From: Bacteroidota bacterium | Lineage (GTDB): Bacteria; Bacteroidota; Bacteroidia; Sphingobacteriales; Sphingobacteriaceae | DNA: 64,000 nt | Assembly (NCBI GenBank): GCA_018266915.1 | Contig: JAFDZM010000012.1 | Coordinates: 1-64,000 of the forward strand | Direction of reading: 5' to 3' | Part shown: positions 44,109 through 53,481 of the stretch, piece after piece | Position numbering within the stretch: position 1 is the first letter of the stretch | Layout: every line of letters begins with the position of its first letter | Made by a program: the position numbers and the translations under genes | The notes under the pieces: generated by a model | Seen by the model: the letters and a program-made list of their open reading frames with translations, nothing else | Told to the model about the DNA's origin: nothing | Databases searched by the model: none

Positions 44109-44525
44109 TTAATTAAATTTAACCGTATCCGGGCCTGATAATCTTGCCACATGGCAATTGCAACCACCGGATATTTTAAGGTTAACTTCTTTAGTTTGAT
44201 TAGTTGCAGGATCAGTAGCCGACACCTTAATGATATCCCCATCGGTTGAATAATCCATTTTATTATTGTCAGTCGCCACAATATAATACCCGTACACGAG
44301 GAGTCCAACATTATAGCCGGGTTGTAATTGCTTATTAGAACTCACATTGAACACCGAAAAATTGGTAACTGCGATTGGCTTACCTGTATTATCAGCATAA
44401 TGAATACCGACGGAGGCAAAAAGATCGGTACAAACTTGCGGTCCGCAGGGTGTTTTCTTTTGTGTTTTGTTACATGATGCAAGCGATACTACTGCGACGA
44501 AAAGAAGAATAAGCTTCTTATACAT
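44109..44525 (-). CDS. Hypothetical lipoprotein
   Basis: 138 residues from ATG 44525. The lipoprotein signal MYKKLILLFVAVVSLASC has Cys at the cleavage site. The body is beta-rich with two Cys near the start (CGPQVCTD) and a CNC pair near the end, possibly disulfides or a metal site. No family is recognised. An earlier start at 44567 would put a charged extension before the signal. Confidence 0.65.
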   Translation of the reverse strand: MYKKLILLFVAVVSLASCNKTQKKTPCGPQVCTDLFASVGIHYADNTGKPIAVTNFSVFNVSSNKQLQPGYNVGLLVYGYYIVATDNNKMDYSTDGDIIKVSATDPATNQTKEVNLKISGGCNCHVARLSGPDTVKFN

Positions 44526-44594
44526 GGGATTGTGTTTATTGTATATTACGGCGACAACGAGCTGCATGCTACAATATTCCCAAAATATATCATC

Positions 44595-45002
44595 TTAAGG
44601 GTTCTCATAATTAATAATAATCACCAGATCGTCCTTGCCGGTTTGCTTTAACCCGTGTGAGCTGCCAGGCCGGGTAAGAATAGCGTCACCTGCCTTTACC
44701 GGGAAATTTTTGCCATTCATCTGCATTTCGCCGGCGCCGCTGATGATGTAATAAATTTCATCCTCGTTTTGCAGATGATATCCGATTGCAGAGCCTGGAT
44801 GCAGTACCCGCTTGCGAAATACCATTTTTAAACCATCAGCTTTAGAAAAAAAGCTGTACCCTACTGTACTGCCTCCCCCGTTGTGCGTACCTGGCTCAAC
44901 TTTAGCGATATCATTTTCGTGCTCGAGGATGTAGGGTTGGGTGGTTTGGGAGAAGGCGATTGATGTTGATAAGGACAATAGCAACCCAAGTAATATTTTC
45001 AT
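44595..45002 (-). CDS. Secreted cupin-domain protein
   Basis: 135 residues with a signal peptide ([19 protein letters not shown]) and a single cupin: [24 protein letters not shown] (motif 1, ligands H, E) and [18 protein letters not shown] (motif 2, ligand H). The metal site looks intact. The substrate is unknown; many such small exported cupins bind sugars or act as isomerases. Confidence 0.78.
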   Translation of the reverse strand: MKILLGLLLSLSTSIAFSQTTQPYILEHENDIAKVEPGTHNGGGSTVGYSFFSKADGLKMVFRKRVLHPGSAIGYHLQNEDEIYYIISGAGEMQMNGKNFPVKAGDAILTRPGSSHGLKQTGKDDLVIIINYENP

Positions 45003-45036
45003 AGAGCGTGATTTGATAACAAAAATAGTGGAAGTA

Positions 45037-45065
45037 ATCAGTTAACCAGTGATTAGTTAATCAGA
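45037..45065. repeat. ATCAGTTAACCAGTG repeat, upstream copy
   Basis: Begins ATCAGTTAACCAGTGATTAG. Its first 23 bp (45037-45059) are identical to 47675-47697 on the other side of the ABC permease gene, in direct orientation. Confidence 0.75.
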
Positions 45066-45239
45066 AATATATCACCAAAATCACATTGGTCAACGGTCTG
45101 TATCCGCACACCCGATGTATCAAAAGCGAACAAAATTGATATACAAAATTAATATAAACACCTATATAACAAACAGATACAAATTTGGCATCTTAATAGA
45201 TCAGCAACACCTGTGTGGTTGTCAACACACATCGCTGTT

Positions 45240-47675
45240 ATGATCAAAAGCTACCTCAAAACCGCTATCCGCTTTTTGCTTAAGAATAAGACCTTCAGTT
45301 TCATCAACATTGTCGGCCTTGCTATTGGTACGATGTGCTGCCTGTATATACTGTTATTTGTGCAGGACCAGTACAGTTATGATAAGCACCATAAGGACGC
45401 AAAAGATATTTATCGCGTTACCACTTCGGTGGGGCTTACAGGTGACGCGCGTACCATGGCCACCGCTTCTCCGCCAATTGCGCCTGCTATAAAGCACGAT
45501 TTTCCTGAGGTAGAGCAGTATGCCCGCCTGTTTTCATCCGAACTGATCGGGAACAATAACAGCATGCTGAAATATAAGGATAAGACATTTTATGAATCCG
45601 GTTTGGCATTTGTTGATTCCACTTTTTTTGATGTGCTGAGCTATCATTTCACTTATGGCAAAAACACGCATGATCTGTTAGCTGAGCCGTACTCTATTGT
45701 AATATCAAAATCGACATCGGTAAAACTGTTCGGCAATGATGACCCTATAGGTAAAGTAATCACCATTGATAACGCCTATGGCAAGCACGATTTTAAAGTG
45801 AATGGCGTGGTGGATGAAGGCTTCGGCAAATCTTATATTAAGGCCAACATTTATGTAACGCTGCGCAGCGGGGGCTTTGGTCAATACCTATACAATAATC
45901 ACCAATGGGCCGGGAATAATATTGCATGCTCCTTTATCAAACTTCGTCCAGGGGCTGATCCTAAAGCGTTGGAAAGCAAATTGCCCATCCTACTAAATAA
46001 ATATGGCGCGCAGGATCTTAAAGCGCTAGGCATGACTAAAATTCTCCACTTGCAGCCCATCGCTTCAATGCATACCACGACCGGGTTTGACTTTGAGGTA
46101 GGCAATACTATTAGCCCTACCCTATTATATATATTGGCCGGTATTGCTATCATGATCCAGTTGATCGCATGTATCAATTTCATGAACCTGTCTACCGCAC
46201 GTGCATCAAAACGGGCTAAAGAAGTTGGCGTACGCAAAGTGGTTGGCGCTGAACGTGGCGACCTGGTAAAACAGTTCCTGGGCGAGTCGTTTTTGCTAAC
46301 ATTGATCGGCGTAGCGTTATCCATACCACTATTATCCATGGCTTTGCCTTATCTGAACCAGGTTACGCAAACCAATATTCAATTGACATTCCTTAGTCAT
46401 TTTAGTATTTGGATCCTTTTGGGCATGATTATACTCGTGACTGGCGCTGTTGCTGGTAGTTATCCGGCATTTTACTTGTCGGCATTTGAAGCCATTAAGG
46501 TGATGAAGGGCAATTTCACCAATCAGATATCGGTATCGGGCATACGCCGTGCGCTGGTGGTATTTCAATTCTTTTTATCCATTGTGCTCATCACATCAAT
46601 CATCGTTATCTACAGTCAGCTTAACTATATAAAGACCAAAGATCTCGGCTTCGACAAAAATCAGAAGTTGATATTCAGCTTTTATACAGGTGATGCACGG
46701 AATAAGATGTCAGCGTTGGCAACAGACCTTCAGCAACTATCCGAAGTAAAGAATGTGAGCCTGAGCGATAATTACCTGAGTCATAACAACGCAAGTGACT
46801 TTCCGGTAATCCTTGAAGGTGGCAATCCGGCCTTATCTGTTGATGCGATAAATATGGCCGCTGACGATAAGTTTGTAAAGACCAACGGCATTAAGATCAT
46901 AGCCGGGCGGGATTTCGGTGTAAGGGATACCTCTAAGACACTAATCAATGAGACTTTATGCAAGCGTCTCGGGCTAAAAGTTGAACAGGCACCGGGTTTA
47001 AAGTTATACAGCAAATACTTTGATGGTTCAATTCATTACTTTGAGATTGTTGGTGTGATGAAGGATTTTAATTATGATTCCTTGCATGGCGCAGTTGGTC
47101 CGTACATGATATTCCATAATAATAATCCGGGCAACTATTTCTCGTTCATGACGGTTTCTGTAACAAGCCCCGATTATAAATCACTTTTAAGCAAAATGGA
47201 AACTGTCTGGAAAAAGAACCTGCCGGGCATACCTTTCTCCTACGCTTTCCTTGACCAGGAAGTACAGAAACAATACCTGGCAGAGATCAGTCTTTCCAAT
47301 ATCATTAACTCATTCACAATAATGGCCATTTTAATCTCGTGCCTCGGGTTGTTTGGCCTGGCAGCCTTCAGCGCCGAGCAGCGTCAAAAAGAGATCGGTA
47401 TCCGCAAGGTACTGGGCGCAAGCGTTGCAGGCGTTGTCGGTTTGCTTTCACGAGAGTTTGTTTGGCTGGTGGGTATAGCCTTTGTGCTGGCCACACCGCT
47501 GTCATGGTGGGCCATGCATAAATGGTTACAGGGCTTTGCTTATAAAGTTCCGGTTAGCTGGTGGATGTTTGCTGTTGCCGGTATATTGTCCATCGTAATT
47601 GCTTTACTGACGGTAAGCTTCCAGGCGATAAAAGCGGCTTTGGCTAATCCGGTGAAGAGTTTGCGGAGTGAGTGA
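45240..47675 (+). CDS. MacB/FtsX-type ABC transporter permease
   Basis: 811 residues. The architecture is membrane segment, MacB_PCD periplasmic domain, FtsX core, a second periplasmic domain and a second FtsX core: eight membrane helices in two sets. FtsX signatures are ASKRAKEVGVRKVVGAERGDLVKQFLGESF and AEQRQKEIGIRKVLGASVAGVVGLLSREF. Such permeases in Bacteroidota work with a LolD/MacB-type ATPase, which is not adjacent here. The start at 45240 (MIKSYLKTAIRFLLK) is preferred over 45213. The gene is bracketed by identical direct repeats and ends at a 30-bp perfect palindrome. Confidence 0.88.
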   Translation: MIKSYLKTAIRFLLKNKTFSFINIVGLAIGTMCCLYILLFVQDQYSYDKHHKDAKDIYRVTTSVGLTGDARTMATASPPIAPAIKHDFPEVEQYARLFSSELIGNNNSMLKYKDKTFYESGLAFVDSTFFDVLSYHFTYGKNTHDLLAEPYSIVISKSTSVKLFGNDDPIGKVITIDNAYGKHDFKVNGVVDEGFGKSYIKANIYVTLRSGGFGQYLYNNHQWAGNNIACSFIKLRPGADPKALESKLPILLNKYGAQDLKALGMTKILHLQPIASMHTTTGFDFEVGNTISPTLLYILAGIAIMIQLIACINFMNLSTARASKRAKEVGVRKVVGAERGDLVKQFLGESFLLTLIGVALSIPLLSMALPYLNQVTQTNIQLTFLSHFSIWILLGMIILVTGAVAGSYPAFYLSAFEAIKVMKGNFTNQISVSGIRRALVVFQFFLSIVLITSIIVIYSQLNYIKTKDLGFDKNQKLIFSFYTGDARNKMSALATDLQQLSEVKNVSLSDNYLSHNNASDFPVILEGGNPALSVDAINMAADDKFVKTNGIKIIAGRDFGVRDTSKTLINETLCKRLGLKVEQAPGLKLYSKYFDGSIHYFEIVGVMKDFNYDSLHGAVGPYMIFHNNNPGNYFSFMTVSVTSPDYKSLLSKMETVWKKNLPGIPFSYAFLDQEVQKQYLAEISLSNIINSFTIMAILISCLGLFGLAAFSAEQRQKEIGIRKVLGASVAGVVGLLSREFVWLVGIAFVLATPLSWWAMHKWLQGFAYKVPVSWWMFAVAGILSIVIALLTVSFQAIKAALANPVKSLRSE

Positions 47676-47703
47676 TCAGTTAACCAGTGATTAGTTAGTC
47701 AGG
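47675..47703. repeat. ATCAGTTAACCAGTG repeat, downstream copy
   Basis: Starts on the last base of the permease stop codon and matches 45037-45059 over 23 bp, then differs by one base in the next six. Confidence 0.75.
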
Positions 47704-47713
47704 TAATTTCAAC

Positions 47714-47743
47714 AACAGCGATGGGTTTAAACCCATCGCTGTT
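47714..47743. terminator. Bidirectional terminator, perfect 30-bp palindrome
   Basis: AACAGCGATGGGTTT followed by its exact reverse complement, between convergent genes. Weak T-rich sequence (TTAATTT) follows on the plus strand. Confidence 0.65.
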
Positions 47744-47752
47744 AATTTAAAA

Positions 47753-48025
47753 CTACTTCAGATTGAATATCTTTTCAGCTACACACTTACATTTCTCATA
47801 TCCGCCATCGATCTCCATTCTATTAGTTTGAATTTCAAATAGCTTTTCTGCTATAGTTTCGATGCTTTCCCCATTGATTTTCAAACCAAAGATTGTCGGA
47901 ACATAACCTCTGTATTCATCCTTGGGCCAGTCATCAAACGCATTTAAATTAATTGGATCCCAATCATTCCAAAGTATCTCATCAATATCCTTGTAAACCT
48001 TAATCTGTTCAGGAGATAATTTCAT
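47753..48025 (-). CDS. Hypothetical protein, DUF1871-like
   Basis: 90 residues, acidic. The pattern DEILWNDWDPINLNAFDDWPKDEYRGYVPTI resembles small proteins (DUF1871-like) that often occur as immunity proteins or orphan genes. No toxin is adjacent. It lies 3 bp after the stop-side end of the CocE-like gene on the same strand, so it is probably downstream in one transcript. Assignment by eye only. Confidence 0.55.
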   Translation of the reverse strand: MKLSPEQIKVYKDIDEILWNDWDPINLNAFDDWPKDEYRGYVPTIFGLKINGESIETIAEKLFEIQTNRMEIDGGYEKCKCVAEKIFNLK

Positions 48026-48028
48026 AGA

Positions 48029-49894
48029 TCAATTCATCACCCTTACCTTCAAATAACTCGGATGTTCTTTAGAGGTATAGACCTTATGTGTTTCCTTTTT
48101 AAAGTCAGTATCCTTCGCTTTCATGATATCCTGAAACTGCTGCGTATTACGATCGATTAGCGGGAACCAGGTGCTTTGTATCTGCACCATGATGCGGTGA
48201 CCTTTTTTGAAGGTGTGCAGCACATCCTGTAACTCAAAGTTTACAGGGGTTACTTTGCCAGGAATAAAAGCTTCCGGCTTGTCAAAGCCATTACGGAATT
48301 TGCCGCGCATTGCTTCGCTGCGAACCATTTGTTCGTAGTTTGACATGTAGGTGCCTTTGGCCGTAAACTGATTGTTTTTTGCCGAATCAGGGTATATGTC
48401 TACAACTTTCACCACCCAATCGGCATCCGTTCCTGTGATGGCAACTTTCAGGTCAGCCCATATATTTCCGGCAAGGGTTACATCATGATCCAATACATCG
48501 GTCTGGTAAGTAAGCACATCGGGCCTGCGGGAGGCAAAGCGCTGATCGCCAGTCATGTATTCACGCTGCATATCCATGGTGATGCCATTATAGAATGGTA
48601 CAGGTTTGCTCGGGTCGGATGTAAACTCATCAAAGCTATCCGCTGAGGTTGGTGCGTCGAATGACAATTTTCCACCTGGCAACAGGTACAGGTTCTTTTC
48701 TTCGGCTTCCTTCGGTGGCCACACTTTGTATTTCTTCCATTCGTTTACACCGGTCTCGAAAGCAGATATTTTGGGAATATCCATCTCCGTGCCCTTCAGG
48801 TAATGGCTGAAGAAGGCAAACTCGATCTTCTCGCGATAAAACGGTCCGGTCGGTCCTCCAAAATAAACATCACCTAAATGATCACCATCCCCACGCGACC
48901 AGCCGCCGTGTACCCATGGGCCCATTGTAAAGTAAACCGGCGTGTTGGGGTTCTCTTTTACCAAAGTTTTATAGGTATTAATGGCACCATACAAGTCTTC
49001 CGCATCATACCAGCCACCGGTAACAAGTGTCGGGGTTTTGATGTCGTGCAAATGATATAACACATTGCGGTCTTTCCAGTGCTGATCGTAATTTGGGTGA
49101 TCCAGCATTTCGTTCCACAAGCGGATGGTATCTTTATAATATTTATCGTTGGTATTTTTTACCGAGCCCATTTTCAGGTAAAATTCATAGCCGTCCTCGG
49201 TGCCATAAACAAACCTGCTGCCACGACGCTGGGTTGGTTTATCATCCTGCCTGTTGGTAAAGCCCGGATAAAAGCCAAAGTTGGCTACCAGCATAAAAGC
49301 TCCGTTATGGAAGGCATCATCACGATACAGATCAGCCATGGGCGCCTGCGGTGAAGCGGCGGCTAATGCAGGGTGACGGCTTAATAATGAAGCGGTAGTA
49401 AAAAAGCCCGGATAAGATATTCCCCATACACCAACTTTGCCATTGTTGTTCTTGATGTTTTTGATCAGCCAGTCGATGGTGTCATAGGTATCGGTGCCTT
49501 CATCTACATCATTTTTGGTTTTGTGGACTTCCTTTTCAGGCGTCATTTCTTCAAATATGCCTTCGCTCATCCAGCGGCCGCGTACATCCTGGTATACAAA
49601 GATGAAGCCATCATGTAAAAACAACGGCGACGGGCCAAGTGCACCTTTATAAGCATCAGCACCATAGGGTGCAACGCTGTAAGGCGTCCTGTCCATCATG
49701 ATGGGATATTTTTTGGATTGGTCTTTTGGCACATATACTGAGGTGAACAACTTTTTGCCATCACGCATCGGTATCTGGTATTCGTATTTCTGGTAATTGG
49801 CCTTCACATAGTCAGCGTCAGAAGTAGTTTGCTGAGCACGTGAGCAACAGGCAAAAAGCAGCAAGCTTAAAGCCAGGAGTAGATGTCTTTTCAT
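48029..49894 (-). CDS. CocE/NonD family hydrolase (X-Pro dipeptidyl-peptidase S15-like)
   Basis: 621 residues with a signal peptide (LLLALSLLLFACCSRAQ). The S15 alpha/beta-hydrolase domain carries the nucleophile elbow GVWGISYPGFF and the acid/base region LVTGGWYDAEDL and MGPWVHGGW. A C-terminal jelly-roll domain (after about 400) has DVTLAGNIWADLKVAI and KGHRIMVQIQSTWFPLIDRN. Relatives include alpha-amino-acid ester hydrolases and glutaryl-7-ACA acylases. It is probably periplasmic; the natural substrate is unknown. Confidence 0.88.
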   Translation of the reverse strand: MKRHLLLALSLLLFACCSRAQQTTSDADYVKANYQKYEYQIPMRDGKKLFTSVYVPKDQSKKYPIMMDRTPYSVAPYGADAYKGALGPSPLFLHDGFIFVYQDVRGRWMSEGIFEEMTPEKEVHKTKNDVDEGTDTYDTIDWLIKNIKNNNGKVGVWGISYPGFFTTASLLSRHPALAAASPQAPMADLYRDDAFHNGAFMLVANFGFYPGFTNRQDDKPTQRRGSRFVYGTEDGYEFYLKMGSVKNTNDKYYKDTIRLWNEMLDHPNYDQHWKDRNVLYHLHDIKTPTLVTGGWYDAEDLYGAINTYKTLVKENPNTPVYFTMGPWVHGGWSRGDGDHLGDVYFGGPTGPFYREKIEFAFFSHYLKGTEMDIPKISAFETGVNEWKKYKVWPPKEAEEKNLYLLPGGKLSFDAPTSADSFDEFTSDPSKPVPFYNGITMDMQREYMTGDQRFASRRPDVLTYQTDVLDHDVTLAGNIWADLKVAITGTDADWVVKVVDIYPDSAKNNQFTAKGTYMSNYEQMVRSEAMRGKFRNGFDKPEAFIPGKVTPVNFELQDVLHTFKKGHRIMVQIQSTWFPLIDRNTQQFQDIMKAKDTDFKKETHKVYTSKEHPSYLKVRVMN

Positions 49895-49937
49895 TAATTA
49901 TTGAGAGTTAGAGGCCCAAAGGTAATATAAAAAGAAA

Positions 49938-49956
49938 AGCCCCGAAATTCGGGGCT
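49938..49956 (-). terminator. Terminator of the PIN toxin-antitoxin operon
   Basis: AGCCCCGAA / TTCGGGGCT with a 1-nt centre, followed on the minus strand by TTTTCTTTTTATATT. It lies 27 bp past the PIN gene stop. Confidence 0.8.
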
Positions 49957-49982
49957 GTCACAAAAAAGTTACGACTGGTTTA

Positions 49983-50384
49983 TTAATGACTTATCTTATA
50001 AAGATTTAGTCCATCAATAAACTTATAATCTTTTATATTATACGTAAAAAGTTTAAAATCAGCATATTTAGTAGTTGCTGCGATCAGAGCATCAGGGATG
50101 TCAAGCTTGTGGCTCAATCTATAATTCTCCATCAAAGTTAAAGCGATTGAGCATATTGCAGGATTAATTAGTAATACATTAAAACGGTCAATGTTTTTAT
50201 TCAGTAACCGCAACTCCATTTTATTTTCAGCCCCGGCAATCAACTCCATTCTTGTAATTGCTGATATGACAACATTGTCGAGACCTATTACACTATCAAT
50301 TATCTGAACTGTTGAAGAATGTCTTGGTTTACTATTATCAAAGTAATCAATTAATACATCTGTGTCACATATTATCTTTTCCAC
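49983..50384 (-). CDS. PIN-domain ribonuclease toxin (VapC-like)
   Basis: 133 residues. PIN-domain acids are present: D7 in IICDTDVLIDYF, E47 in ITRMELIAG and D98 in DIPDALIAATT, with a further acid in TYNIKDY. The domain is a Mg-dependent RNase in characterised VapC toxins. The start overlaps the upstream antitoxin-like gene by 13 nt, typical of TA operons. A terminator follows. Confidence 0.85.
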   Translation of the reverse strand: MEKIICDTDVLIDYFDNSKPRHSSTVQIIDSVIGLDNVVISAITRMELIAGAENKMELRLLNKNIDRFNVLLINPAICSIALTLMENYRLSHKLDIPDALIAATTKYADFKLFTYNIKDYKFIDGLNLYKISH

Positions 50385-50602
50385 ATGTTTTTTCTTAAAT
50401 CAGATGCATCGATATTTTTACCTGTAAAAACTTTATTCAGAGACGAAACATCTAATGTCTTATCTCCAGGTATCAAAATATCTTCTAATGATTGATTCTT
50501 CTTATTTCCGGGAGAGGATATCTTAAAATCAAAATATTTAGCCAAGCCCTTTAAAATCTTTAAAGTTTCGGGCTTTTTATATTTTATAATTACTTCTGGC
50601 AT
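50372..50602 (-). CDS. Antitoxin-like protein partnering the PIN toxin
   Basis: 76 residues, basic, with no recognised DNA-binding family. It begins VIIKYKKPETLKILKGLAKYF and its C-terminus (SLNKVFTGKNIDASDLRKNMW) has the length and charge of a toxin-wrapping tail, as in VapB-type antitoxins. The role is inferred from position directly before, and overlapping, the PIN gene. A perfect AT palindrome lies 3 nt before its start codon and may be its operator. Confidence 0.7.
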   Translation of the reverse strand: MPEVIIKYKKPETLKILKGLAKYFDFKISSPGNKKNQSLEDILIPGDKTLDVSSLNKVFTGKNIDASDLRKNMWKR

Positions 50603-50604
50603 TG

Positions 50605-50621
50605 TTTATATTTTATATAAA
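50605..50621. promoter_or_regulatory. Candidate antitoxin operator palindrome
   Basis: TTTATAT-TTT-ATATAAA, a 17-nt perfect palindrome 3 nt upstream of the antitoxin start. A TAACTTTA -7-like box overlaps its upstream side. Autoregulation is inferred by analogy with other TA operons. Confidence 0.5.
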
Positions 50622-50643
50622 GTTAAGATATTAAACAAAAAAA

Positions 50644-50660
50644 GGCAAGCAAAGCTCACC
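50644..50660 (-). terminator. pgk terminator
   Basis: On the minus strand GGTGAGC, TTT loop, GCTTGCC (two G-T pairs) followed by TTTTTTTG, 25 bp past the pgk stop. Confidence 0.65.
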
Positions 50661-50684
50661 TTCTTCAAATCGAATATTACTTAG

Positions 50685-51875
50685 TTAATCGTTTATAGCT
50701 TTTACGCCCGGCAATTCTTTCCCTTCCATGTATTCCAGCAATGCGCCACCGCCTGTTGATACATAGCTTACTTCGTTGGTGAGGTTGAATTTTGCAACTG
50801 CCGCAGCCGAGTCACCACCACCGATCAGCGAGAAAGCGCCATTCTCAGTCGCCTTAACTACTGCATCTGCAACGGCTTTGGTGCCCTGCTCAAATTTTTC
50901 CATTTCAAAAACACCCATCGGACCATTCCACAAAATAGTTTTTGAGTTTTCAACTACTTTACTGAAGGCTTTTATAGATGCAGGACCGATATCTAAACCC
51001 ATCCAACCGTCTTTTATATTATCGTTGCTGGCAGTATCTGTATTAGCATCGTTTGAGAAATTATCAGCGATGATCGAATCAGTCGGCAATAACAGGTTTA
51101 CGCCTTTTGTCTTTGCTTTCGCAATAAGGCTATTAGCCAGGTCTAATTTATCCTCCTCAACTAATGACTTACCAATATGCCCACCCTGCACTTTCGCAAA
51201 AGTATAAGCCATACCACCGCCGATGATCAGATTATCTACCTTATCCATCAGGCGTTCTATCAATTCGATCTTGTCTGATACCTTAGCACCACCCATAATG
51301 GCAGTGAATGGCTTTTCAGCGCCATTCAATACTTTTTCGGCATTGGCCAATTCAGCAGCCATCAGGTAACCAAAGCATTTTGCTTCAGGGAAGAACTGCG
51401 CTATAATTGAGGTAGACGCATGTGCGCGGTGAGCAGTACCGAAAGCATCGTTTACATATACATCACCCAACGCAGCAAGTTTCTTGGCAAATTCCACATC
51501 GCCTTTTTCTTCTTCCTTATAAAAACGAAGGTTCTCCAGCAACAATACCTGTCCTTTCGCTAAATTCTTTGCTTTTTCAACAGCTTCAGGGCCGATGCAG
51601 TCATCAGCAAACTCTACCTGCTGACCCAGCAGATCGGATAAATGCGGAACCAAATGCTTTAGTGAATATTTTTCAGTGGGGCCATCTTTTGGCCTTCCCA
51701 GGTGCGACATCAGGATTACCTCGCCCCCATCCTTCAAAATCTTTTTGATGGTTGGCAGAGCGGCCGTCATCCGGTTATCGTCTGTAATATTATAGTCCTT
51801 ATCCAGCGGGACGTTAAAATCAACCCTAACCAGGGCCTTTTTCCCCAAAAAGTTTATTTGATCTACTGTTTTCAT
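50685..51875 (-). CDS. pgk: Phosphoglycerate kinase
   Basis: Transfers phosphate between 1,3-bisphosphoglycerate and ADP. Seen: [78 protein letters not shown] and the nucleotide loop [14 protein letters not shown]. The length of 396 residues is standard. It lies downstream of gap and a GNAT gene on the same strand, so glycolytic steps 6 and 7 are probably co-transcribed. Confidence 0.97.
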   Translation of the reverse strand: MKTVDQINFLGKKALVRVDFNVPLDKDYNITDDNRMTAALPTIKKILKDGGEVILMSHLGRPKDGPTEKYSLKHLVPHLSDLLGQQVEFADDCIGPEAVEKAKNLAKGQVLLLENLRFYKEEEKGDVEFAKKLAALGDVYVNDAFGTAHRAHASTSIIAQFFPEAKCFGYLMAAELANAEKVLNGAEKPFTAIMGGAKVSDKIELIERLMDKVDNLIIGGGMAYTFAKVQGGHIGKSLVEEDKLDLANSLIAKAKTKGVNLLLPTDSIIADNFSNDANTDTASNDNIKDGWMGLDIGPASIKAFSKVVENSKTILWNGPMGVFEMEKFEQGTKAVADAVVKATENGAFSLIGGGDSAAAVAKFNLTNEVSYVSTGGGALLEYMEGKELPGVKAIND

Positions 51876-51961
51876 CTTGTTTTAGAGGCGTTGTTTACGG
51901 AGCGCCAAATTCAGCATTTAATTCTAAATTCTGAACGCAAAAATGAAAAAGGTGTTTGATA

Positions 51962-52396
51962 CTACTGAATTTTTAGATAGAGCACATAATGAGGCCCTAT
52001 TACAGGTACTTCAAACTCATCGGAGATGGTCTCGAAACCAAGATTTCTATAGAAAGGAACAGCTTTTTTGCGGGCATTGCACCAAACGTAGTTCACCTTT
52101 TGTCCGCGCATATATGTGATAGCAAAGTTCATGAGCAGATTACCGAAACCTTTACCCCGGTGGCTTTCTAAGGTAGCCATACCGCGCAACTGGTAGGCTT
52201 TACCGGGAAAATCTTTATAATTCTGTGGATGAAATGATGCGATGCAGACTAACTGACCGTTATCATAATAACCCAGATGAAAAGTACCATCGGCATCATC
52301 ATTTGGAAAACGGCATTGATCAAGTGTCAGTCGGCCTCCGCGCAATACCTCGTTGCGGATGTCCAGCACATCATCAGCCTGAATAAACCTGATCAT
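51962..52396 (-). CDS. GNAT family N-acetyltransferase
   Basis: 144 residues with acetyl-CoA site YQLRGMATLESHRGKGFGNLLMNFAI (motif A, R/Q-x-x-G-x-G/A as RGKGFG) and a C-terminal VPFYRNLGFETISDEFEV. The substrate is unknown. Its start lies within the last 23 nt of gap, so it is translationally linked to gap, an unexpected but stable-looking place between two glycolytic genes. Confidence 0.85.
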   Translation of the reverse strand: MIRFIQADDVLDIRNEVLRGGRLTLDQCRFPNDDADGTFHLGYYDNGQLVCIASFHPQNYKDFPGKAYQLRGMATLESHRGKGFGNLLMNFAITYMRGQKVNYVWCNARKKAVPFYRNLGFETISDEFEVPVIGPHYVLYLKIQ

Positions 52397-53390
52397 GCTT
52401 TGCTATGCTTATTTTGGCTACCAGATCGGCCAGGCGGCTAGAGTAACCCATTTCATTATCATACCATCCTACCACTTTTACTAATCCGCCAACTATAGAA
52501 GTTAGTTTTGCATCAAAAATGCAGCTGTGTGGATTATCTAATATATCAGTAGAGACTATCGGGTCTTCGGTATATTCCAGCACGTTTTTCATCGGCCCTT
52601 CGGCGGCTGTTTTAAATGCTTTGTTGATTTCCTCAACAGTAGTTTGCTTTTTCAGACTGCAGGTAAAGTCAGTGAGTGAGCCATTTAATACCGGTACCCG
52701 GATACCAGCCCCCCCCAGCTTTCCTTCCAGGTGAGGGAATATGTTCGTGATAGCCTTTGCCGCACCGGTTGTTGTAGGTATTATTGAAGCCGATGCGGCC
52801 CTTGCACGGCGTAAGTCCTTGTGAGGGGCATCATGCAGGCTTTGATCGCCTGTCATGGAATGCACAGTGGTGATATAACCGTCCACAATTCCCCAGTTAT
52901 CTTCCAATATCTTCACCATTGCCGCAACATTATTAGTGGTGCATGATGCATTAGAAATAATCGGCGCAGACAAATCAAAATCAACGTCATTTACGCCAAT
53001 GACTACGGTAGGAATACTTTTGTCAGGAGACGGCGCAGAAATGATTACCTGCTTGGCTCCCGCCAGCAAATGCTGACTTGCGCCATGTTTAGAAGTGAAT
53101 TTTCCTGTAGATTCAATCACCAAATCGATATTCAATTCTTTCCACGGAAGATTTGCAGGGTCTTTTTCGGACAGGACTTTTATCTGTTTGCGGTCGATAT
53201 ATAAATTACCCGAATCGCATTTGACAGCTCCGTTGAACGTACGATGGACAGAGTCATATTTGAACAAATGCGCCAGCGTTTCGGTATCAGTCAGGTCGTT
53301 AATGGCAACTACCTCAATACCCGGCTTAGCAAGCACACTACGCAGAAATATTCTCCCGATACGTCCAAATCCGTTAATAGCTATCCTCAT
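52374..53390 (-). CDS. gap: Glyceraldehyde-3-phosphate dehydrogenase, type I
   Basis: NAD-dependent enzyme that forms 1,3-bisphosphoglycerate. Seen: AINGFGRIGRIFLRSV Rossmann motif, VIESTGKFTSK, the catalytic Cys in SNASCTTNNVA, TVHSMTGDQ and GWYDNEMGYSSRLADLV. The length of 338 residues is standard. A TAAGTTTG box lies about 19 bp upstream, and a terminator hairpin separates it from the 568-residue gene before it, so gap heads its own unit. Confidence 0.97.
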   Translation of the reverse strand: MRIAINGFGRIGRIFLRSVLAKPGIEVVAINDLTDTETLAHLFKYDSVHRTFNGAVKCDSGNLYIDRKQIKVLSEKDPANLPWKELNIDLVIESTGKFTSKHGASQHLLAGAKQVIISAPSPDKSIPTVVIGVNDVDFDLSAPIISNASCTTNNVAAMVKILEDNWGIVDGYITTVHSMTGDQSLHDAPHKDLRRARAASASIIPTTTGAAKAITNIFPHLEGKLGGAGIRVPVLNGSLTDFTCSLKKQTTVEEINKAFKTAAEGPMKNVLEYTEDPIVSTDILDNPHSCIFDAKLTSIVGGLVKVVGWYDNEMGYSSRLADLVAKISIAKHDQVYSG

Positions 53391-53408
53391 GACAATTGAT
53401 ATTTATGG

Positions 53409-53416
53409 CAAACTTA
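53409..53416 (-). promoter_or_regulatory. -7 promoter box for gap
   Basis: TAAGTTTG on the minus strand matches TAnnTTTG exactly, 18 bp before the gap ATG. Confidence 0.45.
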
Positions 53417-53429
53417 CACAAATAAAAAA

Positions 53430-53445
53430 CGCCCTTATTAGGGCG
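53430..53445 (-). terminator. Terminator before gap
   Basis: CGCCCT / AGGGCG with a 4-nt loop followed on the minus strand by TTTTTTATTTG. It ends the upstream 568-residue gene; the gap promoter box lies only 14 bp further on. Confidence 0.8.
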
Positions 53446-53481
53446 AATGTCATATTGTGATAATACACAGGGAATAAGCAA

